DNA from: Thermoanaerobacterales bacterium UBA4877
GTDB lineage: Bacteria > Bacillota > Thermoanaerobacteria > Thermoanaerobacterales > UBA4877
Direction of reading: 5' to 3'
DNA length: 61,687 bases
Assembly (NCBI GenBank): GCA_002399345.1
Contig: DHDL01000009.1
Span: forward strand, 1 to 61,687
The translations under genes and the position numbers were made by a program. The notes beneath the pieces were generated by a model that was not told where the DNA came from, ran no database searches, and was given only the letters and a program-made list of their open reading frames with translations. Shown piece by piece: positions 20,745 to 28,898 of the stretch. How positions within the stretch are numbered: position 1 is the stretch's first letter; every line of letters begins with the position of its first letter.

Positions 20745-21704
20745 ATGAAAAAGTGGAAGGTTGTTGCAACGGCTGTTACATTTGGAAAAGTTAATAAAGA
20801 ACCTCTTGAGCGTCTTCAACAGGCAGGGTGTGATGTTATAACCAATCCTTTTGGGAGACCTTTTACCGGTGATGAATTGGTGGAGTATGCTCATGATGCA
20901 GATGCAATAATTCTTGGAAATGATAAAATTTCAGGCGATGTTATAAAGAAGTGTGAAAATCTTAAAGTTATCGCAAAACACGGTGTAGGAATAGATAGTA
21001 TTGATGTTAAAGCGGCTAATAGCATGGGCATAACAGTTACAAATGCACCCGGTACAAATAGCCAGGAGGTTGCCGATCTGGCTTTGGGATTTATACTTAT
21101 GCTGGCACGGGGATTATATCAAGCAAACCGTGATACTAAAGAAGGCAAATGGATAAAACCCACAGGTAAAAGTCTATACCAAAAGACAATGGGCATTGTT
21201 GGGCTTGGGGCGATTGGAGTTGCACTGGCAAAAAGAGCTTCAGGCTTTGATATGAATATTTTAGGATATGATATTAAAGAGAATTCTGCGGCATTAGCCG
21301 TTGGAGTAAAGTATGTTCCACTGGATGAGCTTCTTTCGAAGTCTGATTTTATTAGTTTACATTTACCACTAACAAGTGGTACGGAGAATATAATCGACGC
21401 AGATAAGTTTAAAATAATGAAAAAAGATACTATCCTGGTAGATACGGCTAGAAGGAAACTCATCGACTATGATGCCCTCTATAAGGCATTAACGGATGGA
21501 ACATTAAGAGGCTATGCTACCGATGTGTACGATTCTGAACCACCGACACATTTAGCACTATTTGACCTGCCCAATGTTTTATTATCACCGCATATTGGTG
21601 GAACAACCGTTGAGTCGAATAAACGTATGGGTGATACCGCTGTTGATAATGTTATTGCTGTTTTAAATGGACAAACTCCTCCAAATCTTGTTGTGCTGAG
21701 ATAA
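20745..21704 (+). CDS. D-isomer 2-hydroxyacid dehydrogenase (SerA-like)
   Basis: An NAD-dependent dehydrogenase of 319 residues. The nucleotide-binding motif is GIVGLGAIGVALAKR near residue 150. The catalytic Arg lies in VDTARRKLID, the Glu in YDSEPP and the His in SPHIGG, so all three active-site residues are present. VDTARRKLID departs from the usual NTARGGLVDE by replacing the two glycines. The true substrate is unknown; in this operon it most likely oxidises the phosphorylated sugar acid or reduces a keto acid. Strong ribosome site (AAAAAGGAG). Confidence 0.88.
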   Translation: MKKWKVVATAVTFGKVNKEPLERLQQAGCDVITNPFGRPFTGDELVEYAHDADAIILGNDKISGDVIKKCENLKVIAKHGVGIDSIDVKAANSMGITVTNAPGTNSQEVADLALGFILMLARGLYQANRDTKEGKWIKPTGKSLYQKTMGIVGLGAIGVALAKRASGFDMNILGYDIKENSAALAVGVKYVPLDELLSKSDFISLHLPLTSGTENIIDADKFKIMKKDTILVDTARRKLIDYDALYKALTDGTLRGYATDVYDSEPPTHLALFDLPNVLLSPHIGGTTVESNKRMGDTAVDNVIAVLNGQTPPNLVVLR

Positions 21705-21736
21705 GCAAATTTAAAATATGATTGAGGGGAATTTGC

Positions 21737-22042
21737 ATGGCTGATTTGAAACAGGCTATTTTAATGAACGAGAAAGATAATGTTGCAATAGTTTTGGCGC
21801 AGATTAGAAATGGTGAAAGGGTTCAAGTTGTTTTTAATAAAGAAATAGTAGTTGAAGTTACTGCACTGGAGGATATAGAAACATACCATAAAATTGCAAT
21901 AAAGCCTATACAGGATGGAGATATAGTTTATAAATATGGCGAGATTATAGGGAAAGCTGTATGTTCTATAAGAGTTGGCCAACATGTCCATATAGATAAT
22001 ATTGAAAGTGTGATGGTAGGAAATGAAAGTCAAAGCGTATAA
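21737..22042 (+). CDS. UxaA-type dehydratase, small SAF-domain subunit
   Basis: A 101-residue protein with one SAF domain (NEKDNVAIVLAQI...HKIAIKPIQDGDIVYKYGEIIGKA, then IRVGQHVHIDNI). It equals the N-terminal part of altronate/galactarate dehydratases, encoded here as a separate gene, as in two-subunit enzymes such as sulfolactate sulfo-lyase SuyA. It overlaps the large-subunit gene by 20 bp. The ATG at 21737 follows GAGGGGA. Confidence 0.88.
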   Translation: MADLKQAILMNEKDNVAIVLAQIRNGERVQVVFNKEIVVEVTALEDIETYHKIAIKPIQDGDIVYKYGEIIGKAVCSIRVGQHVHIDNIESVMVGNESQSV

Positions 22043-23192
22043 AAGACCAGATGGCAAATATGGAATAAGAAATAAAGTAATAATTTTATCAACCGCAGGA
22101 TGTGCTAATGAAACCGCCAGACTGATATCCCAGCAGGTGCGGGGTACAGTAAATATACCTAATCCAAAAGGCTGCGGCCAGATCGGAAAGGGTATAGAAA
22201 TTATGCGAAGGACACTTATTGGTTTGTCACTAAATCCTAATGTATTTGGGACCATAATTGTTGGATTAGGATGTGAAACAACTCAACCTTATAAACTATA
22301 TGAAGAAATAAAGGAAAGAAGTAATAAACCGATTGATGTAATAACGATACAGGACGAGGGCGGTACATTAAAGGCAACAGAAAAAGGTGTTAAGCTAGCC
22401 GGAAAAATGGTTGAAGATATGTCAAAGGTGAAAAGAGAAGAGGTTGATATATCCAATATTGTCCTGGCAACCAACTGTGGCGGGTCGGATGCTACATCTG
22501 GTATCTCTGCCAACCCAGCCTTAGGTTGTTGTAGTGACACTCTGATAAATATGGGTGGTACGGTTATTTTAGGAGAAACCACCGAACTTATTGGTACTGA
22601 ACACATACTAGCAAGGAGAGCGAAGGATGACACTGTGGGGAAAGATATATTAAAAATTGTTAAAGATTTGGAACTGGAGTTTCACAAACTAGGGATTGAT
22701 GTTAAAGGAGCTAATCCTACTCCAGGGAATATGAAAGGAGGCTTAAGTACCTTAGAAGAGAAGGCCTTGGGTGGAATCAGTAAGGGTGGCTCAAGTACCA
22801 TCAATGAAGTTGTATGCTATGGTGATATCCCTAAATCTAAAGGCTTAGTAATAATGGACACTCCAGGTTATGATATTGAATCGATTACCGGTATGACAGC
22901 CGGAGGAGCTCAAATATGCATATTTACAACCGGAAGGGGTAGCCCTATTGGGAATCCTTTAATGCCTGTAATTAAGATAACCGGCAATAAACAGACTTAT
23001 GAAAAAATGTTTGATAATATGGATCTGGATATTTCGGATGCTTTAACCGGCAAAAGAAGCATCAACGAGTGTGGAGATATGATTTTTCATGAACTGCTAG
23101 ATGTATGTAATGGAAAATACACAAAGGCTGAATCCTATGGATTTTCAGATATATGTATATATAGAAATCAAGAGGTATGGTGTTACCTATAA
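22023..23192 (+). CDS. UxaA-type dehydratase, large subunit
   Basis: A 389-residue protein matching the C-terminal catalytic part of UxaA/GarD-type lyases: KAYKRPDGKYGIRNKVIILSTAGCANET at the start, then ATNCGGSDATSGISANPALG near residue 150 and GGAQICIFTTGRGSPIGNPLMPVIKITGN near 295. Such enzymes dehydrate sugar acids with a bound metal. With the SAF subunit it forms a complete dehydratase, but altronate, galactarate, sulfolactate or another acid cannot be told apart by sequence. The ATG lies inside the SAF gene after GGTAGGA. Confidence 0.9.
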   Translation: MKVKAYKRPDGKYGIRNKVIILSTAGCANETARLISQQVRGTVNIPNPKGCGQIGKGIEIMRRTLIGLSLNPNVFGTIIVGLGCETTQPYKLYEEIKERSNKPIDVITIQDEGGTLKATEKGVKLAGKMVEDMSKVKREEVDISNIVLATNCGGSDATSGISANPALGCCSDTLINMGGTVILGETTELIGTEHILARRAKDDTVGKDILKIVKDLELEFHKLGIDVKGANPTPGNMKGGLSTLEEKALGGISKGGSSTINEVVCYGDIPKSKGLVIMDTPGYDIESITGMTAGGAQICIFTTGRGSPIGNPLMPVIKITGNKQTYEKMFDNMDLDISDALTGKRSINECGDMIFHELLDVCNGKYTKAESYGFSDICIYRNQEVWCYL

Positions 23193-23251
23193 TAAGAAAC
23201 GTGTAAAAACAAGTAAGTGCTATTTTGGTACATAAAGGAGGGATACAAAAA

Positions 23252-24397
23252 ATGAAGGTCACATCTTTGCAAATTTATAAAGTGAAACCAAGATGGATAT
23301 TCATAAAAATAAATACTGATCAAGGAATATCCGGATGGGGAGAACTTATATCTGGTACTAGAACGGAAACAGTAGCAACGGGTGCTATGGAGATTGGCGA
23401 TTACCTGATTGGCAAGGATCCAACGCAAATTGAAGATATATGGCAGGTACTTTACCGGTCATTTTTTAGAGGTGGTCCCATTAATATGACCATTTTATCT
23501 GGAATTGAAATGGCATTATGGGACATCAAGGGCAAATATTATAATATGCCGGTATATGAATTTCTTGGTGGGAAGGCAAGGAAAAACATACTGGTTTATT
23601 CTTGGATAGGAGGGGATAGGCCGTCAGATGTTGCTAATGAAGCTTTAAAGAGAAAAAACATGGGGTTCAAGGCAGTGAAAATGAATGCTACTGAAGAACT
23701 TCATTATATAGATTCATATAAAAAGATAGATGCGGTGCTTGAGAGAGTTGACTCGATAAGAAAGGCAGCAGGATATGATCTGGAAATAGGGATCGATTTC
23801 CATGGACGTGTTCATAAGGCAATGGCAAAAGTACTGGCTAAGGAATTGGAAAGATACAGGCCAATGTTTATTGAGGAGCCCGTGCTCCCGGAAAACAATG
23901 ATGCATTGATAGAAATTGCTTCGCACACGTCGATTCCAATTGCAACAGGTGAAAGGCTATATACAAGATGGGGTTTTAAAGATGTCTTAAAAAGCGGCGT
24001 CGTTGACATAATTCAGCCTGATCTGGCGTTAACAGGCGGGATTCTTGAAGGTAAAAAGATAGCTTCTATGGCAGAGGCATTTGATGTAGCCGTGGCTCCA
24101 CATGCTCCATATGGGCCTGTTGCTCTTGCCGCTACGCTGCAGCTCGATGTCTGCACACCCAATGTGTTTATACAGGAACAAAGTCTTGGAATACATTATA
24201 ATCAAGGTTTCGATTTGCTCGATTTTGTTAAAAACAAAGAAATATTTAAGTATGAAGATGGTTTTGTCAATATACCGACTGGCCCGGGGCTTGGTATTGA
24301 TATAGATGAGGAACTTGTCGAGAAGATAAACCGCGAAGGTTTACATTGGACAAATCCTAAATGGAAGAATTATGATGGGACCGTTGCTGAATGGTAA
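23252..24397 (+). CDS. dgoD: Galactonate dehydratase (enolase superfamily)
   Basis: A mandelate-racemase-group enzyme of 381 residues that removes water from D-galactonate or a close analogue to give a 2-keto-3-deoxy acid. Every residue known from E. coli DgoD is present with an offset of one: metal ligands D182, E208 and E234, and catalytic H184 (DFHGRVHK) and H284 (APHAPYGP). The ATG at 23252 follows AAAGGAGGG. In this operon the substrate may be phosphorylated, because the PTS delivers a phosphate and no KDGal kinase is seen; that would be a departure from E. coli. Confidence 0.93.
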   Translation: MKVTSLQIYKVKPRWIFIKINTDQGISGWGELISGTRTETVATGAMEIGDYLIGKDPTQIEDIWQVLYRSFFRGGPINMTILSGIEMALWDIKGKYYNMPVYEFLGGKARKNILVYSWIGGDRPSDVANEALKRKNMGFKAVKMNATEELHYIDSYKKIDAVLERVDSIRKAAGYDLEIGIDFHGRVHKAMAKVLAKELERYRPMFIEEPVLPENNDALIEIASHTSIPIATGERLYTRWGFKDVLKSGVVDIIQPDLALTGGILEGKKIASMAEAFDVAVAPHAPYGPVALAATLQLDVCTPNVFIQEQSLGIHYNQGFDLLDFVKNKEIFKYEDGFVNIPTGPGLGIDIDEELVEKINREGLHWTNPKWKNYDGTVAEW

Positions 24398-24459
24398 TAA
24401 TTATAATTCAATGCTTTTGACAGACAACCGTTAAAAATATTCTATTGGGGGGTAACTTT

Positions 24460-25104
24460 ATGAAAGACTATCAGGTATTAAATGAAATACGGGAACAGGG
24501 AGTTTGTGCTATAGTAAGAGGCACGTCTGCCGATTCGTTATGTAAAATTGCGGATGCTCTTTTAAAAGGCGGAGTAAAAACGATCGAGGTTGCATTCAAT
24601 ACGCCGGGTGCCGCAGGAATGATAGAAGAACTCATAAAAAAATATAGCAATGAAATGTTGATTGGAGCCGGAACGGTCTTAGACCCGGCCACTGCAAGAA
24701 TTGCGATACTTTCAGGAGCGTCATTTATATTGTCGCCTACTTTGAATATAGAAGTTATGAAAACATGCAACAGGTATAGCGTATTAGCTGTTCCAGGTAT
24801 TTCAACTCCTACGGAGGCCTTGACAGCATGGGAAAATGGTGCTCAGATCGTAAAAGTTTTTCCTGCGGGTATATTGGGTCCCAAATATATAAAGCAAATA
24901 AAAGGACCCTTATCTCAGATAGATATGATAGCTGTAGGAGCGGTAAACATTGATAATTATGCCGATTTCATAAAAGCTGGAGCATGCGCTGCGGGAATAG
25001 GCGGAGAACTTGTCAATAAGAAACTTGTTGAAGAAGGCAATTTCGATGAAATAACAAAAAGAGCAGCGGCGTTTGTCAATGTATTTAAAGAAGTTCATAA
25101 ATAA
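24460..25104 (+). CDS. KDPG/KDPGal aldolase
   Basis: A class I aldolase of 214 residues of the Eda/DgoA family that splits 2-keto-3-deoxy-6-phospho acids into pyruvate and glyceraldehyde 3-phosphate. The Schiff-base lysine is K132 in KVFPAGILGPKYIK, and the catalytic Glu lies in IEVAFNTPGA. An upstream TTG (24445) is inside the ribosome binding site GGGGGG, so the ATG at 24460 is chosen. As the only carbon-carbon cleaving enzyme of the island, it is the natural end of the pathway. Confidence 0.93.
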   Translation: MKDYQVLNEIREQGVCAIVRGTSADSLCKIADALLKGGVKTIEVAFNTPGAAGMIEELIKKYSNEMLIGAGTVLDPATARIAILSGASFILSPTLNIEVMKTCNRYSVLAVPGISTPTEALTAWENGAQIVKVFPAGILGPKYIKQIKGPLSQIDMIAVGAVNIDNYADFIKAGACAAGIGGELVNKKLVEEGNFDEITKRAAAFVNVFKEVHK

Positions 25105-25124
25105 TACTGAGGGGGAAGTTCTAT

Positions 25125-26105
25125 TTGGACATAAAAATTGCTATTGTAAATTCAAGCAGTTTGGGCAGGATCTTTCCCGAGCATCTTAACAGATTAAAGG
25201 CATTGGGAGAAGTAGACAGATTCGACTTTCCAGCAGATATGAAAGGAAAAGAGCTGGCGGAGGAACTTTTAGGATATTCTATAATTATCACAAGCGCCAC
25301 TCCCATGTATGATAAAGCGTTTTTTGAATATAAGGATAAGACTCTTTTAATTGCACGCCATGGTATAGGGTATAATAATATAGATGTAAAAGCTGCAGCT
25401 GAAAAAGGGGTCTGCGTTACAAGGGTACCCAGCTATGTAGAAAGAGAAGCCGTGGCAGAGAGTACTGTAGCCCTTCTCATGGATGTTATAAGAAAGATAA
25501 GATCTGCATCAATAAAAGTTAAAGAGGGAGAATGGACAGAAAGAGCCAAATTTGTAGGTTATGAGGTAAAAGGCAAGACTGTTGGAATAATTGGCTTTGG
25601 AAATATTGGCAGCAGGGTCGGACAAATAATAAAGAATGGATTCAATGCAAGACTTATAGCATATGATTTAAACCGGTCCCCTGAGGATATTAAAAAAGGC
25701 GGAGCAGAACCTGTATCTCTAGAAAAGCTACTCAAAACGGCGGATATTATTTCTTTGAATGCATCTGTAACTGCACAAAGTTACCATATGCTGACGGATA
25801 AAGAATTTTCTCTAATGAAAAAGGGAGTAATTCTTATTGATACAGCAAGAGGAGAGCTTATCAATCCCGACTCTTTGATAAAAGCCCTAGATGATGAAAT
25901 AATAGGAGAACTTGCTATGGATGCAGTGGAAGGTGAACCCATTGATAAAGATCATCCACTGTTATCATATGATAATGTATTGATCACTCCCCATATAGGC
26001 GCATATACATATGAGAGCTTATATGGTATGGGCGAAAAGATAGTTAAAGATGCAGAAAAGATAATTAGGGGAGAGATACCAGACGAGGTTGTAAACGCAA
26101 GATAA
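25125..26105 (+). CDS. Second D-isomer 2-hydroxyacid dehydrogenase
   Basis: An NAD-dependent dehydrogenase of 326 residues, not closely similar to the one at 20745. It has the GIIGFGNIGSRVGQ nucleotide-binding motif, the catalytic Arg in DTARGELIN, Glu in DAVEGEP and His in TPHIGAYTYE, so it should be active. The start is TTG after GGGGGAAG. It is the last gene of the island operon, 20 bp after the aldolase. Two such dehydrogenases in one sugar-acid operon suggest an oxidation/reduction (epimerisation) step or two different substrates. Confidence 0.88.
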   Translation: MDIKIAIVNSSSLGRIFPEHLNRLKALGEVDRFDFPADMKGKELAEELLGYSIIITSATPMYDKAFFEYKDKTLLIARHGIGYNNIDVKAAAEKGVCVTRVPSYVEREAVAESTVALLMDVIRKIRSASIKVKEGEWTERAKFVGYEVKGKTVGIIGFGNIGSRVGQIIKNGFNARLIAYDLNRSPEDIKKGGAEPVSLEKLLKTADIISLNASVTAQSYHMLTDKEFSLMKKGVILIDTARGELINPDSLIKALDDEIIGELAMDAVEGEPIDKDHPLLSYDNVLITPHIGAYTYESLYGMGEKIVKDAEKIIRGEIPDEVVNAR

Positions 26106-26156
26106 TTATAAGAAAAAAATCAATAATAGTTTGGCTGACTATTAAAATTACGCATG

Positions 26157-26222
26157 ATACTCTTTCTTGGCAGTACTTGGGCTAGCATTATACCAAATAT
26201 TGCTGGGGAAGAGTATTTTTTA
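26157..26222 (+). terminator. Probable terminator of the island operon
   Basis: Outer stem ATACTCTT/AAGAGTAT encloses a long arm with further imperfect pairing and is followed by six T. Confidence 0.6.
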
Positions 26223-26316
26223 TGCCAAGTAATCTAAAGTGGATATCAAGAAACTGCATTAATGAAAGTTACAAGTCCAATTGAGTTAATACTATTTTAC
26301 TTCAAAATATAATAAC

Positions 26317-26346
26317 TTGACACTATCCCGATATATAGGTTATATT
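26317..26346 (+). promoter_or_regulatory. Sigma-A-like promoter at the right end of the island
   Basis: TTGACA and TATATT with an 18-bp spacer, pointing toward the comFC/yvyF remnant and the flagellar genes. It could supply transcription that the island cut off from comFC-yvyF. Confidence 0.5.
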
Positions 26347-26382
26347 GCAAATATATAGCTATTTAGTACAATATCTTGAATT

Positions 26383-26631
26383 GTGGAAAATGTGTACGGA
26401 ATATTTTCTGCGCAGAGTGTATTCGGCCACTCTTGCAAGCTGGAGTTAGCCGATAATAATTCCGGTATCCAGTTAAAATGTGAAAGATGTGGCAGGCCCA
26501 TAAGCTCGGGACGATTTTGCAGCAGGTGTCTTAAGGTCATAAATGACCGGCTTAAGATAGAACCTGAAAATGAACAAAGAGTAAAAAAGAATGAAAAGTT
26601 CCATATACAGGATAGAATAAAGAGACATTAA
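26383..26631 (+). pseudogene. Mosaic comFC-yvyF remnant
   Basis: A frame that joins pieces of the two genes at 13366 and 14082. First come 26 bp with 22 matches to comFC 13894-13919 (its product reads ENVYGIFSA against ENMCGAFSV). Then comes an exact 24-bp match to 14033-14056, the comFC 3' end. A junction at the microhomology GCAA follows, and then the yvyF 3' end from 14284 onward, identical but for one base. The rest of comFC and the first half of yvyF are missing, so the frame is unlikely to make a useful protein, although one zinc-ribbon (CERCGRP...CSRC) remains. Confidence 0.85.
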
Positions 26632-26635
26632 ATAA
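26435..26635 (+). repeat. Right 201-bp direct repeat (3' end of yvyF)
   Basis: Second copy of 14284-14484 with one base changed (26616). The sequence just beyond it carries the flgM promoter, so this side keeps the original yvyF-flgM junction. Confidence 0.97.
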
Positions 26636-26654
26636 ATAAAAAACCTGCCGATAT
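26629..26654 (+). promoter_or_regulatory. Sigma-28 (SigD/FliA) promoter of flgM
   Basis: TAAA-N14-GCCGATAT fits the flagellar sigma consensus (TAAA, 14-16 bp, GCCGATAA). It lies directly upstream of flgM, the anti-sigma-28 gene, as in many motile Firmicutes. Confidence 0.8.
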
Positions 26655-26691
26655 ATATTTATGAAAGTTAAATTAAGGGATGGGGTATAGT

Positions 26692-26976
26692 ATGAAAATC
26701 AGCGATGTAAATTTAAAACAGGCCTTTACTGCGTATCATAACACAATCAAGGCCAGGCCAAAACCGGCCTATAGTCCGGATAAATTGGAGATAGGCAGCC
26801 TGTACAAAAAAGTGGAGGATGCTAAAAAAGTAAAGTTACCACCTGAACCTAAGATAGAGGAAATAAAGTCTTCTCTAAAAAATCATACCTATAATGTGCC
26901 CACGGACGATGTGGCCCAGAAGATGTTAGATGACGTTTTCATTTCCATGGGTATTAAAAGGGATGATAACCGATGA
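26692..26976 (+). CDS. flgM: Anti-sigma-28 factor FlgM
   Basis: A 94-residue protein of the FlgM family, which holds sigma-28 inactive until the hook is complete. The N-terminal half is basic and disordered (AYHNTIKARPKP), and the C-terminal half forms the sigma-binding helices (KIEEIKSSLKNHTYNVPTDDVAQKMLDD). An ATG at 26680 lies within the ribosome site; the ATG at 26692 is better. A sigma-28 promoter precedes it, and flgN overlaps by 4 bp. Confidence 0.88.
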   Translation: MKISDVNLKQAFTAYHNTIKARPKPAYSPDKLEIGSLYKKVEDAKKVKLPPEPKIEEIKSSLKNHTYNVPTDDVAQKMLDDVFISMGIKRDDNR

Positions 26977-27440
26977 ATATCAAAGGGCTGCTTTCCATAC
27001 TGGAAAAGGAATATGATGTATATCGGGATCTGAATGATTTGGCGCTTAAAAAAAAGGAGATTCTTATCCAAGGTAAGGTAGATGTATTAGATGAGATAGT
27101 CAGTGCGGAGCAGTCGTGTATATCTGCGGTCTCAAAGCTGGAAAATGAAAGAGAATGCTGGCTTGATGGTCATTCAATAAATAGTATGGAAGACATACAA
27201 AAATGCTTGATAAACACTGATGATAGAGAGAAACTATCGGTTTTTCAAGACAAATTCCGTAAGCTCCTTGAAAATGTAGAAGAGGCCAACGAACACAATC
27301 AGGTGTTGATCGAGCAGGCTTTGCAGTATGTCGAGTTTTCCATGAATTTATTAGGTGATGCTTTGACTTTTGACGATACCACATATGAGAAAAAAGGAAT
27401 AGAGAAAAATTCATCGTCAATATTTGATAAGAAAATTTAG
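26973..27440 (+). CDS. flgN: Flagellar export chaperone FlgN
   Basis: A coiled-coil protein of 155 residues of the FlgN family, the cytoplasmic chaperone for the hook-filament junction proteins FlgK and FlgL, which are encoded next. Long heptad-rich helices cover residues 1-60 and 75-125 (LSILEKEYDVYRDLNDLALKK). It overlaps flgM by 4 bp (ATGA). Confidence 0.85.
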   Translation: MNIKGLLSILEKEYDVYRDLNDLALKKKEILIQGKVDVLDEIVSAEQSCISAVSKLENERECWLDGHSINSMEDIQKCLINTDDREKLSVFQDKFRKLLENVEEANEHNQVLIEQALQYVEFSMNLLGDALTFDDTTYEKKGIEKNSSSIFDKKI

Positions 27441-27453
27441 CAATGAGGTGTTC

Positions 27454-28893
27454 ATGATGTCATCAACATTTTTTGGATTTGAGATAACCAAGACCGGTCT
27501 TTTTGCCGCTCAAAGAGCCCTGGATATAGTTTCGCACAATGTGGCCAATGCCAATACGCCGGGATATACTAGGCAAAGGGTTGATCTTGCTGCTCTGCCG
27601 CCTCTGCCGACAAGTGGCATGTATGGACAGGGAAGGGTTGGGTCTGGAGTTGACATAACTGGCGTAAATCAGATAAGGAATATCTTTTTGGATGCACAGT
27701 TTCGAGGCGAAAATGGTGTTTATGGTGAGTGGGATGCCAAGACACAGGTTTTAGACAGTATTGAGGCGATATTCAATGAACCCTCCGATTCAGGTATTGC
27801 AACCGTACTAAAACAGTTTTTTGATTCTTGGGAGGAATTGTCTAAATCTCCGGAAAGCCTGTCTACCCGAGCTACGGTAAGAGAGAGAGGAGTAGCTGTG
27901 GCACAGACTATAAGGACTACATATGACAAGCTTGTAGCTAAAAGAGAGGAAATAAATCAGGATGTAGTCACAAGGATAGATGAGGTAAACTCCTATGCTA
28001 AAAGGATTGCGGACTTAAATGATCAGATATATAAATTTGAATTAAATGGTGATAAGGCCAATGATTTAAGGGATGAAAGAAACATGCTTTTGGACAAGCT
28101 TTCCGAATTGGCATACACAACAAGCTATGAGGACAGCAGGGGGAGACTCCGGGTTGACATAGCAGGCCAGGCCTTGGTCGACCATACCAATTTCTATGAG
28201 ATAGAGGCCAAAGCTAACCCCGAGGACAGCATGGTTTCTCCCGTATGGAAGATAACCGGTAAGGCGGTGGATTTAAAATCGGGCAGGATCAAGGGCATGC
28301 TGGATGCCAGGGACGGCAGCGGCGACCCGGAATATAAGGGAGTCAAATTTTATATAGATGAATGGGATAATTTTGCGAAAACATTCGTAGATAAGATAAA
28401 TGAGCAGCATAGGGCCGGTTTTGGACTGGACGGTACTAAAGGTGTGGACTTTTTTAAAAGCACGTCCTCAGGTGTCTATTTAAATGCCGGTGATATGGAT
28501 ATTTCGGACGATATAAAAGACGATCTTAACAAGATAGCGGCCTCTTCCACTAAAGACGGGCTGCCGGGTGATAATGCAAACATTCTTGCCATTATAGGGC
28601 TCAGGGGGGATACCTCTGTATTTGGCGAGGGTACGTTTGAGGACTTTACCAGGTCGCTAGTTTCCAACCTTGGTGTTGATGCACAGCAGGCTCAAAGGAT
28701 GACAACCAATCAGGGTGTACTCAAGATGTATATAGATAATAATAGACAATCCATATCAGGTGTATCAATGGACGAAGAGATGACGGATATGATAAAATAT
28801 CAGCATTCTTATAATGCTGCAGCAAGAATGATAACGGCCATAGATGAGATGATAGACACCATAGTAAATAAAATGGGCGTAGTGGGGAGGTAG
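27454..28893 (+). CDS. flgK: Flagellar hook-associated protein 1 (FlgK)
   Basis: Forms the first ring between hook and filament. The 479 residues start MMSSTFFGFEITKTGLFAAQRALDIVSHNVANANTPGYTRQ, the hallmark N-terminus of rod/hook proteins, and end with the matching helical tail (SGVSMDEEMTDMIKYQHSYNAAARMITAIDEMIDTIVNKM). The frame is open to 27424, but the ribosome site ATGAGGTG selects the ATG at 27454. Export by the flagellar type III system is expected, with FlgN as its chaperone. Confidence 0.96.
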   Translation: MMSSTFFGFEITKTGLFAAQRALDIVSHNVANANTPGYTRQRVDLAALPPLPTSGMYGQGRVGSGVDITGVNQIRNIFLDAQFRGENGVYGEWDAKTQVLDSIEAIFNEPSDSGIATVLKQFFDSWEELSKSPESLSTRATVRERGVAVAQTIRTTYDKLVAKREEINQDVVTRIDEVNSYAKRIADLNDQIYKFELNGDKANDLRDERNMLLDKLSELAYTTSYEDSRGRLRVDIAGQALVDHTNFYEIEAKANPEDSMVSPVWKITGKAVDLKSGRIKGMLDARDGSGDPEYKGVKFYIDEWDNFAKTFVDKINEQHRAGFGLDGTKGVDFFKSTSSGVYLNAGDMDISDDIKDDLNKIAASSTKDGLPGDNANILAIIGLRGDTSVFGEGTFEDFTRSLVSNLGVDAQQAQRMTTNQGVLKMYIDNNRQSISGVSMDEEMTDMIKYQHSYNAAARMITAIDEMIDTIVNKMGVVGR

Positions 28894-28898
28894 AAAAA

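Larger units (their letters stand above)
14485..26434 (+). mobile_element. Inserted catabolic island of about 12 kb
   Basis: Between the two yvyF repeats lie a LevR-type regulator, a galactitol-type PTS and six enzyme genes, all unrelated to the flagellar genes on either side. The left end is very AT-rich. No integrase, transposase or terminal inverted repeat is visible, so it is not a classical transposon. The repeat layout fits integration of a circle by recombination in yvyF, or a duplication with later deletion. The type label is used for lack of a better one. Confidence 0.7.
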
